A program made the translations under genes and the position numbers. The notes under the pieces were generated by a model. The model was not told where the DNA came from, made no database searches, and was given only the letters and a program-made list of their open reading frames with translations. Of a stretch of DNA of 64,000 bases, positions 29,313 to 42,500 are shown one piece after another. Position 1 is the first letter of the stretch, and every line of letters begins with the position of its first letter. Source of the stretch: Apostichopus japonicus (lineage: Eukaryota; Echinodermata; Holothuroidea; Aspidochirotida; Stichopodidae); NCBI RefSeq assembly GCF_037975245.1, contig NC_092561.1:15569001-15633000 (forward strand), given 5' to 3'.

Positions 29313-29470
29313 GCTGCACCTCCAAAAATTGTGGGGCTTCTGACCCTTAGCCAGAAACCAAAGGTCAGAAACCCCAAGATCTTGGGGTTTTTGACCCGCT
29401 AAGTTGCATCTCTGGGGCTTTTGTCCCGCTGGCACTTCGGACCTTCTGGGGTTTCCGACCTTTTCGATGC
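29312..29470. repeat. Left terminal motif cluster
   Basis: Five copies of a GGGG-YTT-YTGACCC motif lie within about 130 bp: 29333-29346, 29363-29375 (reverse), 29384-29397, 29414-29427 and 29448-29460. The segment 29312-29380 is the module shared with histone spacers. Subterminal repeats like these are typical of DNA transposon ends, but I do not recognise the family. Confidence 0.6.
29363..29396. repeat. 34-bp near-perfect palindrome
   Basis: Two 17-bp arms, the first GGTCAGAAACCCCAAGA and the second its reverse complement with one mismatch, meet without a spacer. The homologous module in histone spacers keeps only the first arm. Confidence 0.8.
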
Positions 29471-30289
29471 CCCGCCTCATCCTCGAACCCTATTCAACAA
29501 CTCGTCTGGGATAAATATCGCTCCGCCCCTTTTCGATCGAAGCGGGAGCGGATCTGGGAATGGAAGGGTTCTGATGTCGTAATCTCGTTAACGTCCGTTT
29601 AATATCAGAGGTCTAATAAGTCATTCGTTAGTGATAAGACATAAGAGGATATCAGCATGCTGGTTTCAGTAATTATAAAAATAATTAATTAGTGGTAATA
29701 ATGATTATAGTGCGCTATTATTCTGCCAAATTGAGTGATATATTCGTAAGGAGTTTCGACCTGCTCATCCAATGTATGTGTAACGCTGTTTTTCTCTTTC
29801 TTCTTTGTGTTTTTGTGATATGGCAGGTATGCACCTGCAGATTTGGAATTAATTTGGTCACTAAAATGCACCGATTTTCTACAGGACTAAAAGAAGTGGT
29901 AAAATAAGGTAAGATTGACAAGCCAACGATGGTGGACCTTTCATCCTATGCCCAACAATTGCGGAATCTACATGGTGAAGTGTGAAACATCACGTCGGCA
30001 TATGTACGGCAAGTGAATGTGCAAAACTAATAGTAAAGAGAACATTTGGGACAGAAGAGAAATCTAGAAAAATAGTAGTTATTAAAGGCATAGAATATTA
30101 TTATTATTGTACGTTTGGTCTCTGCGGTTGCACTGTATTGATATTGTTATGTATTATTTAAACTTAAGATAAGAAAATAATTAATTGTTAGGCAATGATT
30201 GAGTTGTATTGTAATACTAAAGAACTCACATAATTATCATGTCTATTTGTATAAATGTCAAAGGAGTCAATAAAAGAGATGAAAAATAA
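29471..30289. other. Unassigned insertion DNA
   Basis: AT-rich DNA with short open frames on both strands near 29690-29920 that look random. An AATAAA lies near 30285 just before the 902-bp array. I see no gene. Confidence 0.5.
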
Positions 30290-30720
30290 AGGTATTACAT
30301 ACAGACCCCTCCCCACATAACAAAATCACCAACCCCTGCGAACAAAGTAGTGTGGGGGAGCGGGGCTCCTTGGTAACCCGGTGGCTAGAGTGCTTGTGAG
30401 CTAAACAACACAGTCACCGGGAGGGGTGTACCCTTCATTATCCTTCAAGCCAATCCGGTATGGAGGGAGGGGGTGGCGGGGGGGGGAGGTCAACCCGCCA
30501 CTCATTACAATCATGAAGAAGGAAAGTGCTCGTTTTATTTACATAAAATGATACATATCCTAATTTTGCAGGAACAATACACATAATCATACGCAGAACA
30601 CATACAAGAGGGGGGGCTGATGATTATAAGATGAAAAAGCTTAGTATCAATACAGATATAAGCGGGGGCTGGGGGTTGCCAAACACATACAATGTATATT
30701 CTATAATACAAATTGACCAG

Positions 30721-30840
30721 CCAACAATTGTGGAACTTTTGGCTCTGTGGCCAACAATTGTGGCACTTTTGGCTCTGTGGCCAGCAATTGTGGAACTTTT
30801 GGCTCTGTGGCCAGCAATTGTGGAGTTTCGGACCTTCGCT
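30721..30840. repeat. 30-bp minisatellite, 902-unit 1
   Basis: Four 30-bp repeats of the form CCA(A/G)CAATTGTGG then (A/C)ACTTTTGGCTCTGTGG, the last one degenerate (GAGTTTCGGACCTTCGCT). They resemble the CCAAAAATTGTGGGGCTTC part of the insertion terminus. The array is open in several frames only because 30 is a multiple of 3. Confidence 0.9.
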
Positions 30841-31622
30841 TTTAGGCGGGAAATATATAGCGGGTGCGGCAGAATCCTTTTCGTATTGAATTGACACGTA
30901 GATTTCATACACCATTATCATTGACTGGAAGGACTACTTAAAGGGTATAGCCTACCGAGGGGCGGTAAATTAGTCTTTGCCTAATCTCTTACGTGTTTTT
31001 ATTTTCTTCTTTTTAATCCCAACATGACTGAAAGCCAATCCCGACCCCTCCCTTTACAAAAAAACAAAAGAAGCACCAAACCCTGCGAACAAAGAAGTGT
31101 GGGGGTCGGGGTTCATTAGGAACCCAGTGGCTCGAGTGCTTGTGAGCTTATAAACACAGTCACTGGTAGGGGTATATGCGCTTCTCTATCCTTAAAGGTA
31201 CTCCGGTAGGGGAGTTCCACTCTGCCCCCTCCTTATCACACTCACGAAGAAGGAAAGTGCTCGTCTTATTTACATAATATACTCCATACCTACGTGTAGT
31301 TGAGTATAGATCCCCCGCCATCGTTTGTTGATACCCCCAAAAATAAATCAGATCTTAATCTTTCAAGAACAGTACACACACTCATACGCAGAACACATCA
31401 AACAAGAGGGGGCTGATGATTATAGGATTAAAAAAGCTTGCTTGACAAGGTTCCTGTGGCAAACTCAATGCATATAGAAATACAATTTATTTTAATTGGG
31501 AGAATCTAATACGTTTGGAAGACGGGCACATACATTGGAAGCCTAGCATCAATACAGATGTAAGCGGGGGCTGGGGGTTGCAGTGAACATAGAATGCATA
31601 TTCTCTGACACAAATTGACCAT

Positions 31623-31742
31623 CCAACAATTGTGGCACTTTTGGCTCTGTGGCCAACAATTGTGGCACTTTTGGCTCTGTGGCCAGCAATTGTGGAACTT
31701 TTGGCTCTGTGGCCAGCAATTGTGGAGTTTCGGACCTTCGCT
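31623..31742. repeat. 30-bp minisatellite, 902-unit 2
   Basis: Four 30-bp repeats, 902 bp after the first set. Confidence 0.9.
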
Positions 31743-32524
31743 TTTAGGCGGGAAAAATATAGCGGTTGCGGCAGAATCCTTTTCGTATTGAATTGACACG
31801 TAGATTTCATACACCATTATCATTGACTGGAAGGACTACTTAAAGGGTATAGCCTACCGAGGGGCGGTAAATTAGCCTTTGCCTAATCTCTTAGGTGTTT
31901 CTATTTTCTTCTTTTTAATCCCAACATGATTGAAAGCCAATCCCGACCCCTCCCTTTACAAAAAAACAAAAGAAGCACCAAACCCTGCGAACAAAGAAGT
32001 GTGGGGGTCGGGGTTCATTAGGAACCCAGTGGCTCGAGTGCTTGTGAGCTTATAAACACAGTCACTGGTAGGGGTATATGCGCTTCTCTATCCTTAAAGG
32101 TACTCCGGTAGGGGAGTTCCACTCTGCCCCCTCCTTATCACACTCACGAAGAAGGAAAGTGCTCGTCTTATTTACATAATATACTCCATACCTACGTGTA
32201 GTTGAGTATAGATCCCCCGCCATCGTTTGTTGATACCCCCAAAAATAAATCATATCTTAATCTTTCAAGAACAGTACACACACTCATACGCAGAACACAT
32301 CAAACAAGAGGGGGCTGATGATTATAGGATTAAAAAAGCTTGCTTGACAAGGTTCCTGTGGCAAACTCAATGCATATAGAAATACAATTTATTTTAATTG
32401 GGAGAATCTAATACGTTTGGAAGACGGGCACATATATTGGAAGCCTAGCATCAATACAGATGTAAGCGGGGGCTGGGGGTTGCAGTGAACATAGAATGCA
32501 TATTCTCTGACACAAATTGACCAG

Positions 32525-32644
32525 CCAACAATTGTGGCACTTTTGGCTCTGTGGCCAACAATTGTGGCACTTTTGGCTCTGTGGCCAGCAATTGTGGAAC
32601 TTTTGGCTCTGTGGCCAGCAATTGTGGAGTTTCGGACCTTCGCT
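32525..32644. repeat. 30-bp minisatellite, 902-unit 3
   Basis: Four 30-bp repeats, 902 bp after the second set. Confidence 0.9.
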
Positions 32645-33427
32645 TTTAGGCGGGAAAAATATAGCGGTTGCGGCAGAATCCTTTTCGTATTGAATTGACA
32701 CGTAGATTTCATACACCATTATCACTGACTGGAAGGACCACTTAAAGGGAATAGCCTACCGAGGGGCGGTAAATTAGCCTTTGCCTAATCTCTTAGGTGT
32801 TTTTATTTTCTTCTTTTTAATCCCAACATGATTGAAAGCCAATCCCGACCCCTCCCTTTACAAAAAAACAAAAGAAGCACCAAACCCTGCGAACAAAGAA
32901 GTGTGGGGGTCGGGGTTCATTAGGAACCCAGTGGCTCGAGTGCTTGTGAGCTTATAAACACAGTCACTGGTAGGGGTATATGCGCTTCTCTATCCTTAAA
33001 GGTACTCCGGTAGGGGAGTTCCACTCTGCCCCCTCCTTATCACACTCACGAAGAAGGAAAGTGCTCGTCTTATTTACATAATATACTCCATACCTACGTG
33101 TAGTTGAGTATAGATTCCCCCGTCATCGTTTGTCGATACCCCCAAAAATAAATCATATCTTAATCTTTCAAGAACAGTACACACACTCATACGCAGAACA
33201 AATCAAACAAGAGGGGGCTGATGATTATAGGATTAAAAAAGCTTGCTTGACAAGGTTCCTGTGGCAAACTCAATGCATATAGAAATACAATTTATTTTAA
33301 TTGGGAGAATCTAATACGTTTGGAAGACGGGCACATATATTGGAAGCCTAGCATCAATACAGATGTAAACGGGGGCTGGGGGTTGCAGTGAACATAGAAT
33401 GCATATTCTCTGACACAAATTGACCAT

Positions 33428-33547
33428 CCAACAATTGTGGCACTTTTGGCTCTGTGGCCAACAATTGTGGCACTTTTGGCTCTGTGGCCAGCAATTGTGG
33501 AACTTTTGGCTCTGTGGCCAGCAATTGTGGAGTTTCGGACCTTCGCT
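33428..33547. repeat. 30-bp minisatellite, 902-unit 4
   Basis: Four 30-bp repeats, 903 bp after the third set. Confidence 0.9.
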
Positions 33548-33874
33548 TTTAGGCGGGAAAAATATAGCGGTTGCGGCAGAATCCTTTTCGTATTGAATTG
33601 ACACGTAGATTTCATACACCATTATCACTGACTGGAAGGACCACTTAAAGGGAATAGCCTACCGAGGGGCGGTAAATTAGCCATTGCCTAATCTCTTAGG
33701 TGTTTTTATTTTCTTCTTTTTAATCCCAACATGATTGAAAGCCAATCCCGACCCCTCCCTTTACAAAAAAACAAAAGAAGCACCAAACCCTGCGAACAAA
33801 AAAGTGTGGGGGTCGGGGTTCATTAGGAACCCAGTGGCTCGAGTGCTTGTGAGCTTATAAACACAGTCAACATT

Positions 33875-33953
33875 GGGGTGGTGGTGGGGTGGGGTGGGTG
33901 GGGGTAGGTGGGGGTAGGTGGGGGTAGGTGGGGGTAGGTGGGGTCGGGAGGGA
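33875..33953 (+). repeat. G-rich decamer tract, G4-prone
   Basis: GGGGTAGGTG is repeated four times exactly (33901-33940), flanked by GGTGGGGTGGGG-type sequence. The plus strand has many G runs with short loops and could form G-quadruplexes. Confidence 0.85.
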
Positions 33954-34017
33954 TTGCAGGGCCCAGGCAGACAAAGTAGTGAATGTAAAAACTATGAAAT
34001 ACCAATAATAAGACAAA

Positions 34018-34067
34018 CTCAATCTTTTGAATATATTCTCAATCTTTTGAATCTCAATCTTTTGAAT
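34018..34067. repeat. Short CTCAATCTTTTGAAT repeats
   Basis: Three copies of the 15-mer at 34018, 34038 and 34053. Confidence 0.85.
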
Positions 34068-34100
34068 ATTGTAATACATTAAAAAGCTAAAAACATTACC

Positions 34101-35790
34101 AGCATAATCATCACACCAATAAATAAACCATGTAAAATCAGACATGTTCTAGTTGAACAGTTTTAAAACTCACAACCCTCTACCCCTGCCCGCCCCCTGT
34201 AGTGGAGAGAGTGAATTTCACAATTAAAATATTTCACAATGAACTAATAGGGTGAACAGCAAAATCATCACACCAATAAATAAACCATGTAGAATCAGAT
34301 AGGTTCTAATTGAACAGCTTTAAAATTCACAACCCTCTGTCCCTGCCTGCCCCTGCCTGCCCCCTGTGGTGAAGAGAGTGAATTTCTCAATTATTATATT
34401 TAACAATGAACTAATAGGGTGAACAGCATAATCATCACACCAATAAATAAACCATGTAGAATCAGATAGGTTCTAATTGAACAGCTTTAAAATTCACAAC
34501 CCTCTGCCCCTGCCTGCCCCCTGTGGTGAAGAGAGTGAAGTTTTCAATTATTATATTTAACAATGAACTAATAGGGTGAACAGCATAATCATCACACCAA
34601 TAAATAAACCATGTAGAATCAGATAGGTTCTAATTGAACAGCTTTAAAATTCACAACCCTCTGCCCCTGCCTGCCCCCTGTGGTGAAGAGAGTGAAGTTT
34701 TCAATTATTATATTTAACAATGAACTAATAGGGTGAACAGCATAATCATCACACCAATAAATAAACCATGTAGAATCAGATAGGTTCTAATTGAACAGCT
34801 TTAAAATTCACAACCCTCTGCCCCTGCCTGCCCCCTGTGGTGAAGAGAGTGAAGTTTTCAATTATTATATTTAACAATGAACTAATAGGGTGAACAGCAT
34901 AATCATCACACCAATAAATAAACCATGTAGAATCAGATAGGTTCTAATTGAACAGCTTTAAAATTCACAACCCTCTGCCCCTGCCTGCCCCCTGTGGTGA
35001 AGAGAGTGAAGTTTTCAATTATTATATTTAACAATGAACTAATAGGGTGAACAGCATAATCATCACACCAATAAATAAACCATGTAGAATCAGATAGGTT
35101 CTAATTGAACAGCTTTAAAATTCACAACCCTCTGCCCCTGCCTGCCCCCTGTGGTGAAGAGAGTGAAGTTTTCAATTATTATATTTAACAATGAACTAAT
35201 AGGGTGAACAGCATAATCATCACACCAATAAATAAACCATGTAGAATCAGATAGGTTCTAATTGAACAGTTTTAAAATTCACAACCCTCTGCCCCTGCCT
35301 GCCCCCTGTGGTTAAGAGAGTGAATTTCTCAATTATTATATTTAACAATGAACTAATAGGGTGAACAGCATAATCATCACACCAATAAATAAACCATGTA
35401 GAATCAGATAGGTTCTAATTGAACAGCTTTAAAATTCACAACCCTCTGTCCCTGCCTGCCCCTGCCTGCCCCCTGTGGTGAAGAGAGTGAATTTCTCAAT
35501 TATTATATTTAACAATGAACTAATAGGGTGAACAGCATAATCATCACACCAATAAATAAACCATGTAGAATCAGATAGGTTCTAATTGAACAGCTTTAAA
35601 ATTCACAACCCTCTGCCCCTGCCTGCCCCTGCCTGCCCCTGCCTGCCCCCTGTGGTGAAGAGAGTGAATTTCTCAATTATTATATTTAACAATGAACTAA
35701 TAGGGTGAACAGCATAATCATCACACCAATAAATAAACCATGTAGAATCAGATAGGTTCTAATTGAACAGTTTTAATTTCAAAATTATAA
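34101..35790. repeat. 157-bp satellite array
   Basis: Eleven copies start at 34101, 34258, 34425, 34582, 34739, 34896, 35053, 35210, 35367, 35534 and 35711 (the last is partial). A degenerate twelfth lies near 35819. Spacing is 157 bp, or 167 or 177 where a 10-bp CCTGCCTGCC block is gained, so a decamer is expanding inside a satellite. Inner copies are nearly identical and outer ones diverged. 157 bp is close to nucleosome-core length. Confidence 0.92.
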
Positions 35791-35886
35791 TATTAAACTA
35801 TATAGGTATAGTGTGAACAGCATTATCATCACACCCTTAAATAAACCATATAGAATCAGATAGGTTTTAATGTAACAGAGTTGATG

Positions 35887-35921
35887 ATAAAGGACTGTTT
35901 TCAATGAGATAATCCAAGCTT
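35887..35921. repeat. 35-bp direct repeat, left copy
   Basis: ATAAAGGACTGTTTTCAATG plus 15 more bases recur exactly at 44076-44110, bounding 8.2 kb that holds the nested satellite. Confidence 0.85.
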
Positions 35922-36590
35922 CCTGTGGGTGCAGCTATACTGCAAGTGTTAACATCTAAGTGGTGTGAAGATTAAATGAAAGAGAAAATGCAAACACTGC
36001 ATATACTACAACATTCATCCCCCCTCCCACATGCACCAATCTCCTTATGAAGTGACTAAAGAATGACAATGTACTCTGAACTGATTTTCCCCTTCGACTA
36101 CCAATATCCCCCGATCCCCCTAGGTTTTTCCTCCCCTAGCTTGGCACCGGGATATTCCAAAACATTGTACATGGATTCATTCATATATGAAAAGCAATGG
36201 TCTTGTATAACTTTATACAACCAGTCCAAGGTTGTTTGCTCAAAGCATATTTTAAAGAAACAACCCAAACACATTAAAACATTCCTAAAATCAGTTCAAT
36301 GCACCTGTAGGTTATATGTATATATACAACAGAAAGCACTACAGTACATAGCCTATGCACAACACATAGTGTGTATAATTGTTCAGTTGTTTCAATGATG
36401 AACTCTCATAGCTAGTCACATCACACAGGTCATATATGTTGGACACAAGAATGCCTCCTTTGGTAGGTGTATGGAAGTGCAGCACAGCAGTGTGCTATGC
36501 ATGCACACAGTATTTTCATATGGTAGTCAGCATAGACCAATGTTCATTATAATTTGTTTGAAAATAAGTACATGTAGTAAAGCTGCATGT
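35922..36590. other. Unassigned insertion DNA
   Basis: One ATG-started frame of 111 codons (36063-36398) has no recognisable domain and a composition like the surrounding AT-rich DNA; I do not call it a gene. The stretch leads into the 416-bp repeats. Confidence 0.4.
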
Positions 36591-39500
36591 AGTGTGGTAC
36601 TCTTTTCAAGGTGGTGTAGTTTTAGTCCCATATTTGACAGAAGGAACACATTGGGCCAAATTTCATGGCTTTTAGTAGAAGATTACAAATATTCAGACTA
36701 ACATGAACAGTTTCAGAACTGTAGCTCTTCATTTTAAGTAGATATTAGGCCTCAAAATAACCACACATCCTATCTAAATAACTAGTGTACACAAAACTTC
36801 TAGTACATTATCAAAACTGTACTGGAAAAATAGGGCAAAATAGGAAATTTTGGAATAAATACCTTAGTTTATGTCTTCTCTAGTAAAGTTTAAATGTGTT
36901 CAAGACCACATGCACTATTTTGGACTTTCAACTCCAATTTGTCATCAAAAAATAACCAAAATACTATACCATGTGCAGACCTTTTACATGTAGTAAAGCT
37001 GCACGTAGTGTGGTACTCTTTTCAAGGGGGTGTAGTTTTAGTCATTTCAACCACCAAAAATCATATCAAATTAACAAGACAGATATCCTTTCACACTATA
37101 GACATTCATTCAAGCTCACATTTACATTTTCTAGATTTTTTATGGATCTTTTTATGAGAAAGGACAAAAAATACATAACTGTAGCCTTCAGAAACTATGT
37201 AAGGTCTATGCACCGTGAACACTACAATACTCAATCATCTTAGTTTTATGGTATAAATATGTCAATTTTCAGATATAAACCATATATTTATGTTCATTTA
37301 TCAAAGATTACACACATGTGAGATCACATGCCAATTTTCAAGCATTTTTATTCATTTCTTGATCAGAAAATTAACAAAATGCTATACACTTTCTGGAACA
37401 GTGGTGTGTAGTTCAGTTGTATGAATCGTGCTGTCACATATTAGGTGGTCTAGTTTCAGCCCTGTCATTGATACCAAATCACATCAAATACTCACGACTT
37501 TCTACTTTTCGTCATAAAACACTTTTTGAAGATAAATGTCATTCATTTTAACAATATTGGCTGAATATTTTTTCTCAAAAGAAGGTAAATGCATGAGTGC
37601 AATCCTAAGGTAATCACAGCATTATTCATTTTCAACAATATAACACCCAAGTCTATGCTAGTTTAATGTTAAAATCGGTAGATTTTTTAGCAGCAACCTC
37701 CTTAATATGTACCATTAATGATTTCAAAGATTGTCTTGAGCTGATTTCTACCTCTAAATGCAGTAGAAATTATTATTTAAGAAAGAAATGAGACAAATTG
37801 TAAGACTTGACAAAATCCTATACATTTCTAGTAAAGCACGTGTAGGCCTACAAAGACTAGTGCTGAAAGCTCTGATCGTCAACTACAACTTGACTCGGGA
37901 AACTTCTTCGCCCTAATTTCAGCAAGAATAAAATATTGTAATAATGCTTCCTAATTTAAGAAACTATTATTTCTACATGAATCTTGCTCAGAAATTGTGG
38001 AGGACCGATATTTTGAGAGAAATCCTACTATTTATCGCCTCGTGAGAACATGATTTTGCAACGATTGTTATAAGTGATGAAGGGATACGATGGTCGTTTG
38101 TACAAATATGAAACTGTCAATGAAAAACGCCTGCCATGTTGTCTTTTAAACGTACATTTTCAGATGAATCAAATTTGAAGTAAAATAATTCGTGTTCTTT
38201 AAAATGGTGTGAATTTCAAAACTTTTAACGCCTACTTAGGAAAGAAATCGTCAATTTCGTGGGCCATTCCAAACTTGACCTATGTACCAATTTAACGTTC
38301 GAACCATATACGTAGCCTACACAGTATAGGTCTATGGGTACAATCACGAGTTTGTTCACTATTTCGGGCTGTATAATTAGGTCAAATAGTGAGTTACCAT
38401 CACAATTATGGCAGTTTTGGATAGAAAACAGTTATATATACTGGCAGACAAAATTTTAAGATAATCTCAATATTTTTTGTGCTAAATTCAGCCGAAGTTC
38501 GAAAATGTACTACATCGAGACTGGTCCTATGGAATGGGTATAGGCCTTTATCGTACACGATTTTTGCAATTGGTACAATCTAGACCTTGGTCAGTTTTCG
38601 GACTGTAATTAGGCCAAATGGCAACTAATCATCGGCAACTTAGATGATTTAAGAAGAAAACAAAATTTCCTGATCACAAACACTTTTTCGAGTAACTGAA
38701 TAAAGGATTTGACTATCAAATAAGCCCAATTCTATCAATGTACTAGATCGTAACAATTAGTGTATTGGTTGATACGCAATATATATGGTCTATGGTACAA
38801 TCACGAAGTTGGTCAGTTTTCGGGCTGTAATTAGGTCAAATAGTAAGTTATCCTCACAATTATGGCAGTTTTGGATAAGAAAATTATTTAGATATCATAT
38901 CAATCAAAATTTAAGTTAATCTTATCATTTTTTGTGCTAAATTCAGCCGAAGTTCGAAAATGTACTAAATCGAGACTGGTCCTATGGAATGATATAGGCC
39001 TTTATCGTACACGGTTTTTGGAATTGGTACAATCTAGACCTTGGTCAGTTTTTGGACTGTAATTAGGTCCAAATGGCAAGTAATCGTCAACAACTCATAA
39101 GTTTTGGAAAGATTACAGAATTTAAAAAGCACAAACATCTTTTTCGACTCTTTACATGATTATTTTGTGAAGAAATTAGCCAAATTTTGAGAGAAGACCT
39201 CCTCCACGGTGTGTAAATAGCCTATTAGCAGCATTTCAGACACAGTCATATTGTGATGAGGGCTAGAATTAGTCCCATTATTGACAGAAGGAACACATTG
39301 GGCCAACTTTCATGGCTTTTAGTAGAAGATTACAAATATTCCGACTAACATGAACAGTTTTAGAACTTTAGCTCTTCATTTTAAGTAGATATTAGGCCTC
39401 AAAATAACCACACATCCTATCTAAATAACTAGTGTACACAAAACTTCTAGTACATTATCAAAACTGTACTAGTAAAATAGGGCAAAATAGGAAATTTTGG

Positions 39501-42500
39501 AATAAATACCTTAGTTTATGTCTTCTCTAGTAAAGTTTAAATGTGTTCAAGACCACATGCACTATTTTGGACTTTCAACTCCAATTTGTCATCAAAAAAT
39601 AACCAAAATACTATACCATGTGCAGACCTTTTACATGTAGTAAAGCTGCACGTAGTGTGGTACTCTTTTCAAGGGGGTGTAGTTTTAGTCCCATATTTGA
39701 CAAAAGGAACACATTGGGCTAAATTTCATGGCTTTTAGTAGAAGATTACAAATATTCAGACTAACATGAACAGTTTCAGAACTGTAGCTCTTCATTTTAA
39801 GTAGATATTAGGCCTCAAAATAACCACACATCCTATCTAAATAACTAGTGTGCACAAAACTTCTAGTACATTATCAAAACTGTACTAGTAAAATAGGGCA
39901 AAATAGGAAATTTTGGAATAAATACCTTAGTTTATGTCTTCTCTAGTAAAGTTTAAATGTGTTCAAGACCACATGCACTATTTTGGACTTTCAACTCCAA
40001 TTTGTCATCAAAAAATAACCAAAATACTATACCATGTGCAGACCTTTTACATGTAGTAAAGCTGCACGTAGTGTGGTACTCTTTTCAAGGGGGTGTAGTT
40101 TTAGTCCCATATTTTTCAGAAGGAACACATGGGGCCAAATTTCATGGCTTTTAGTAGAAGATTGCAAATATTCAGACAAACATGAACAGTTTCAGAACTG
40201 TAGCTCTTCATTTTAAGTAGATATTAGGCCTCAAAATAACCACACATCCTATCTAATTAACTAGTGTGCACAAAACTTCTAGTACAATAGTCAAAACTGT
40301 ACCAGTAAAATAGGGCAAAATAGGAAATTTTAGAATAAATACCTTAGTTTATGTCTTCTCTAGTAAAGTTTAAATGTGTTCAAGACCACATGCACTATTT
40401 TGGACTTTCAACTCCAATTTGTCATCAAAAAATAACCAAAATACTATACCATGTGCATACCTTTTAAATGTAGTAAAGCTGCACGTAGTGTGGTACTCTT
40501 TTTCAAGGGGGTGTAGTTTTAGTCATTTCAACCACCAAAAATCACATCAAATTAACAAGACAGATATCCTTTCACACTCTAGACATTCATTCAAGCTCAC
40601 ATTTATATTTTCTAGATTTTTTATGGATCTCTTTTTGAGAAAGGACAAAAAATACATAACTGTAGCCTTCAGAAACTATGTAAGGTCTATGCACCGTGAA
40701 CACTACAATACTCAATCATCTTAGTTTTATGGTATAAATTTTTCAATTTTCAGACATAAACCATATATTTATGTTCATTTATCAAAGATTACACACATGT
40801 GAGATCACATGCCAATTTTCAAGCATTTTTTTATTCATTTCTTGATCAAAAAATTAACAAAATGCTATACACTTTCTAGAACAGTGGTGTGTAGTTCAGT
40901 TGTATGAATCGTGCTGTCACATATTAGGTGGTCTAGTTTCAGCACTGTCATTGATACCAAATCACATCAAATACCCACGACTATCTATTTTGTGTCATAA
41001 AACACTCTTTGAAGATAAATGTCAATCATTTTAACAATTTTGGCTGAATATTTTTTCTCAAAAGAAGGTAAATGCATGAGTGCAATCCTAAGGAAATCAC
41101 AGCATTATTCATTTTCAACAATATAACACCCAAATCTCTGCTAGTTTTAATGTTAAAATCGGTAGATTTTTAGCAGCAACCTCCTTAATATGTGCCATTA
41201 ATGATTTCAAAGATTGTCTTGAGCTGATTTCTACCTCTAAGTGCAGTAGAAACTATTATTTTAGAAAGAAATGAGACAAATTGTAAGACTTGACAAAATC
41301 CTATACATTTCTAGTAAAGCACGTGTAGGCCTACAAAGACTAGTGCTGAAAGCTCTGATCGTCAACTACAACTTGACTCGGGAAACTTCTTCGCCCTAAT
41401 TTCTGCATGAATAAAATATTGTAATAATGCTTCCTAATTTAAGAAACTATTATTTCTACATGAATCTTGCTCAGAAATTGTGGAGGACCGATATTTTGAG
41501 AGAAATCCTACTATTTATCGCCTCGTGAGAGCATGATTTTGCAACGATTGTTATAAGTGATGTAGGGATACGATGGTCGTTTGTACAAAAATGAAACTGC
41601 CAATGAAAAACACCTGTTATTTTGTCTTTTAAACGTACATTTTCAGATGAGTCAAATTTGAAGTAAAATAATTCGTGTTCTTTAAAATGGTGTGAATTTC
41701 AAAACTTTTAACGTCTACTTAGGAAAGAAATCGTCCATTTCGTGGGCCATTCCAAACTTGACCTATGTACCAATTTAACGTTCGAACCATATACGTAGCC
41801 TACACAGTATAGGTCTATGGGTACAATCACGAGTTTGTTCACTATTTCGGGCTGTATAATTAGGTCAAATAGTGAGTTACCATCACAATTATGGCAGTTT
41901 TGGATAGAAAGCAGTTATATATACTGGCAGACAAAATTTTAAGATAATCTCAATATTTTTTGTGCTAAATTCAGCCGAAGTTCGAAAATGTACTACATCG
42001 AGACTGGTCCTATGCAATGGTATAGGCCTTTATCGTACACGATTTTTGCAATTGGTACAATCTAAACCTTGGTCAGTTTTTGTACTGTAATTAGGTGAAA
42101 TGGCAAGTAATCATCGGCAACTTATAAGATTTAAGAAGAAAACAAAATTTCCTGATCACAAACACTTTTTCGAGTAACTGAATAAAGGATTTGACTATCA
42201 AATAAGTCCAATTCTATCAATGTACTAGATCGTTACAATTAGTGTATTGGTTGATACGTACTATATATGGTCTATGGTACAATCACGAAGTTGGTCAGTT
42301 TTCGGGCTGTAATTAGGTCAAATAGTAAGTTATCCTCACAATTATGGCAGTTTTGGATAAGAAAATTAATTAGATATCATATCAATCAAAATTTAAGTTA
42401 ATCTTATCATTTTTTGTGCTAAATTCAGCCGAAGTTCGAAAATGTACTAAATCGAGACTGGTCCTATGCAATGGTATAGGCCTTTATCGTACACGGTTTT

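Larger units (their letters stand above)
30290..33869. repeat. Tandem array of ~902-bp units
   Basis: Four copies are anchored on CCCTGCGAAC at about 30335, 31081, 31983, 32886, with the start of a fifth at about 33788. The first copy is shorter by about 155 bp and more diverged; the others differ at only a few sites. Each copy contains a 4 x 30-bp minisatellite. The array stops abruptly in ACACAGTCA at 33869, where a G-rich tract begins. Confidence 0.9.

Noticed and set aside
30535-30921. Repeated decapeptide frame (W-P-Q-S-Q-K type) in the 902-bp array
   Set aside because: It comes from a 30-bp minisatellite, which stays in frame on both strands automatically. The rest of the frame is random-looking.
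30721-35790. CRISPR array
   Set aside because: Repeats are contiguous or satellite-like without unique spacers, and the DNA is clearly eukaryotic.
36063-36398. 111-codon ATG-started frame in the insertion
   Set aside because: No domain, signal or family resemblance was seen, and a frame of this length can occur by chance in DNA of this composition.
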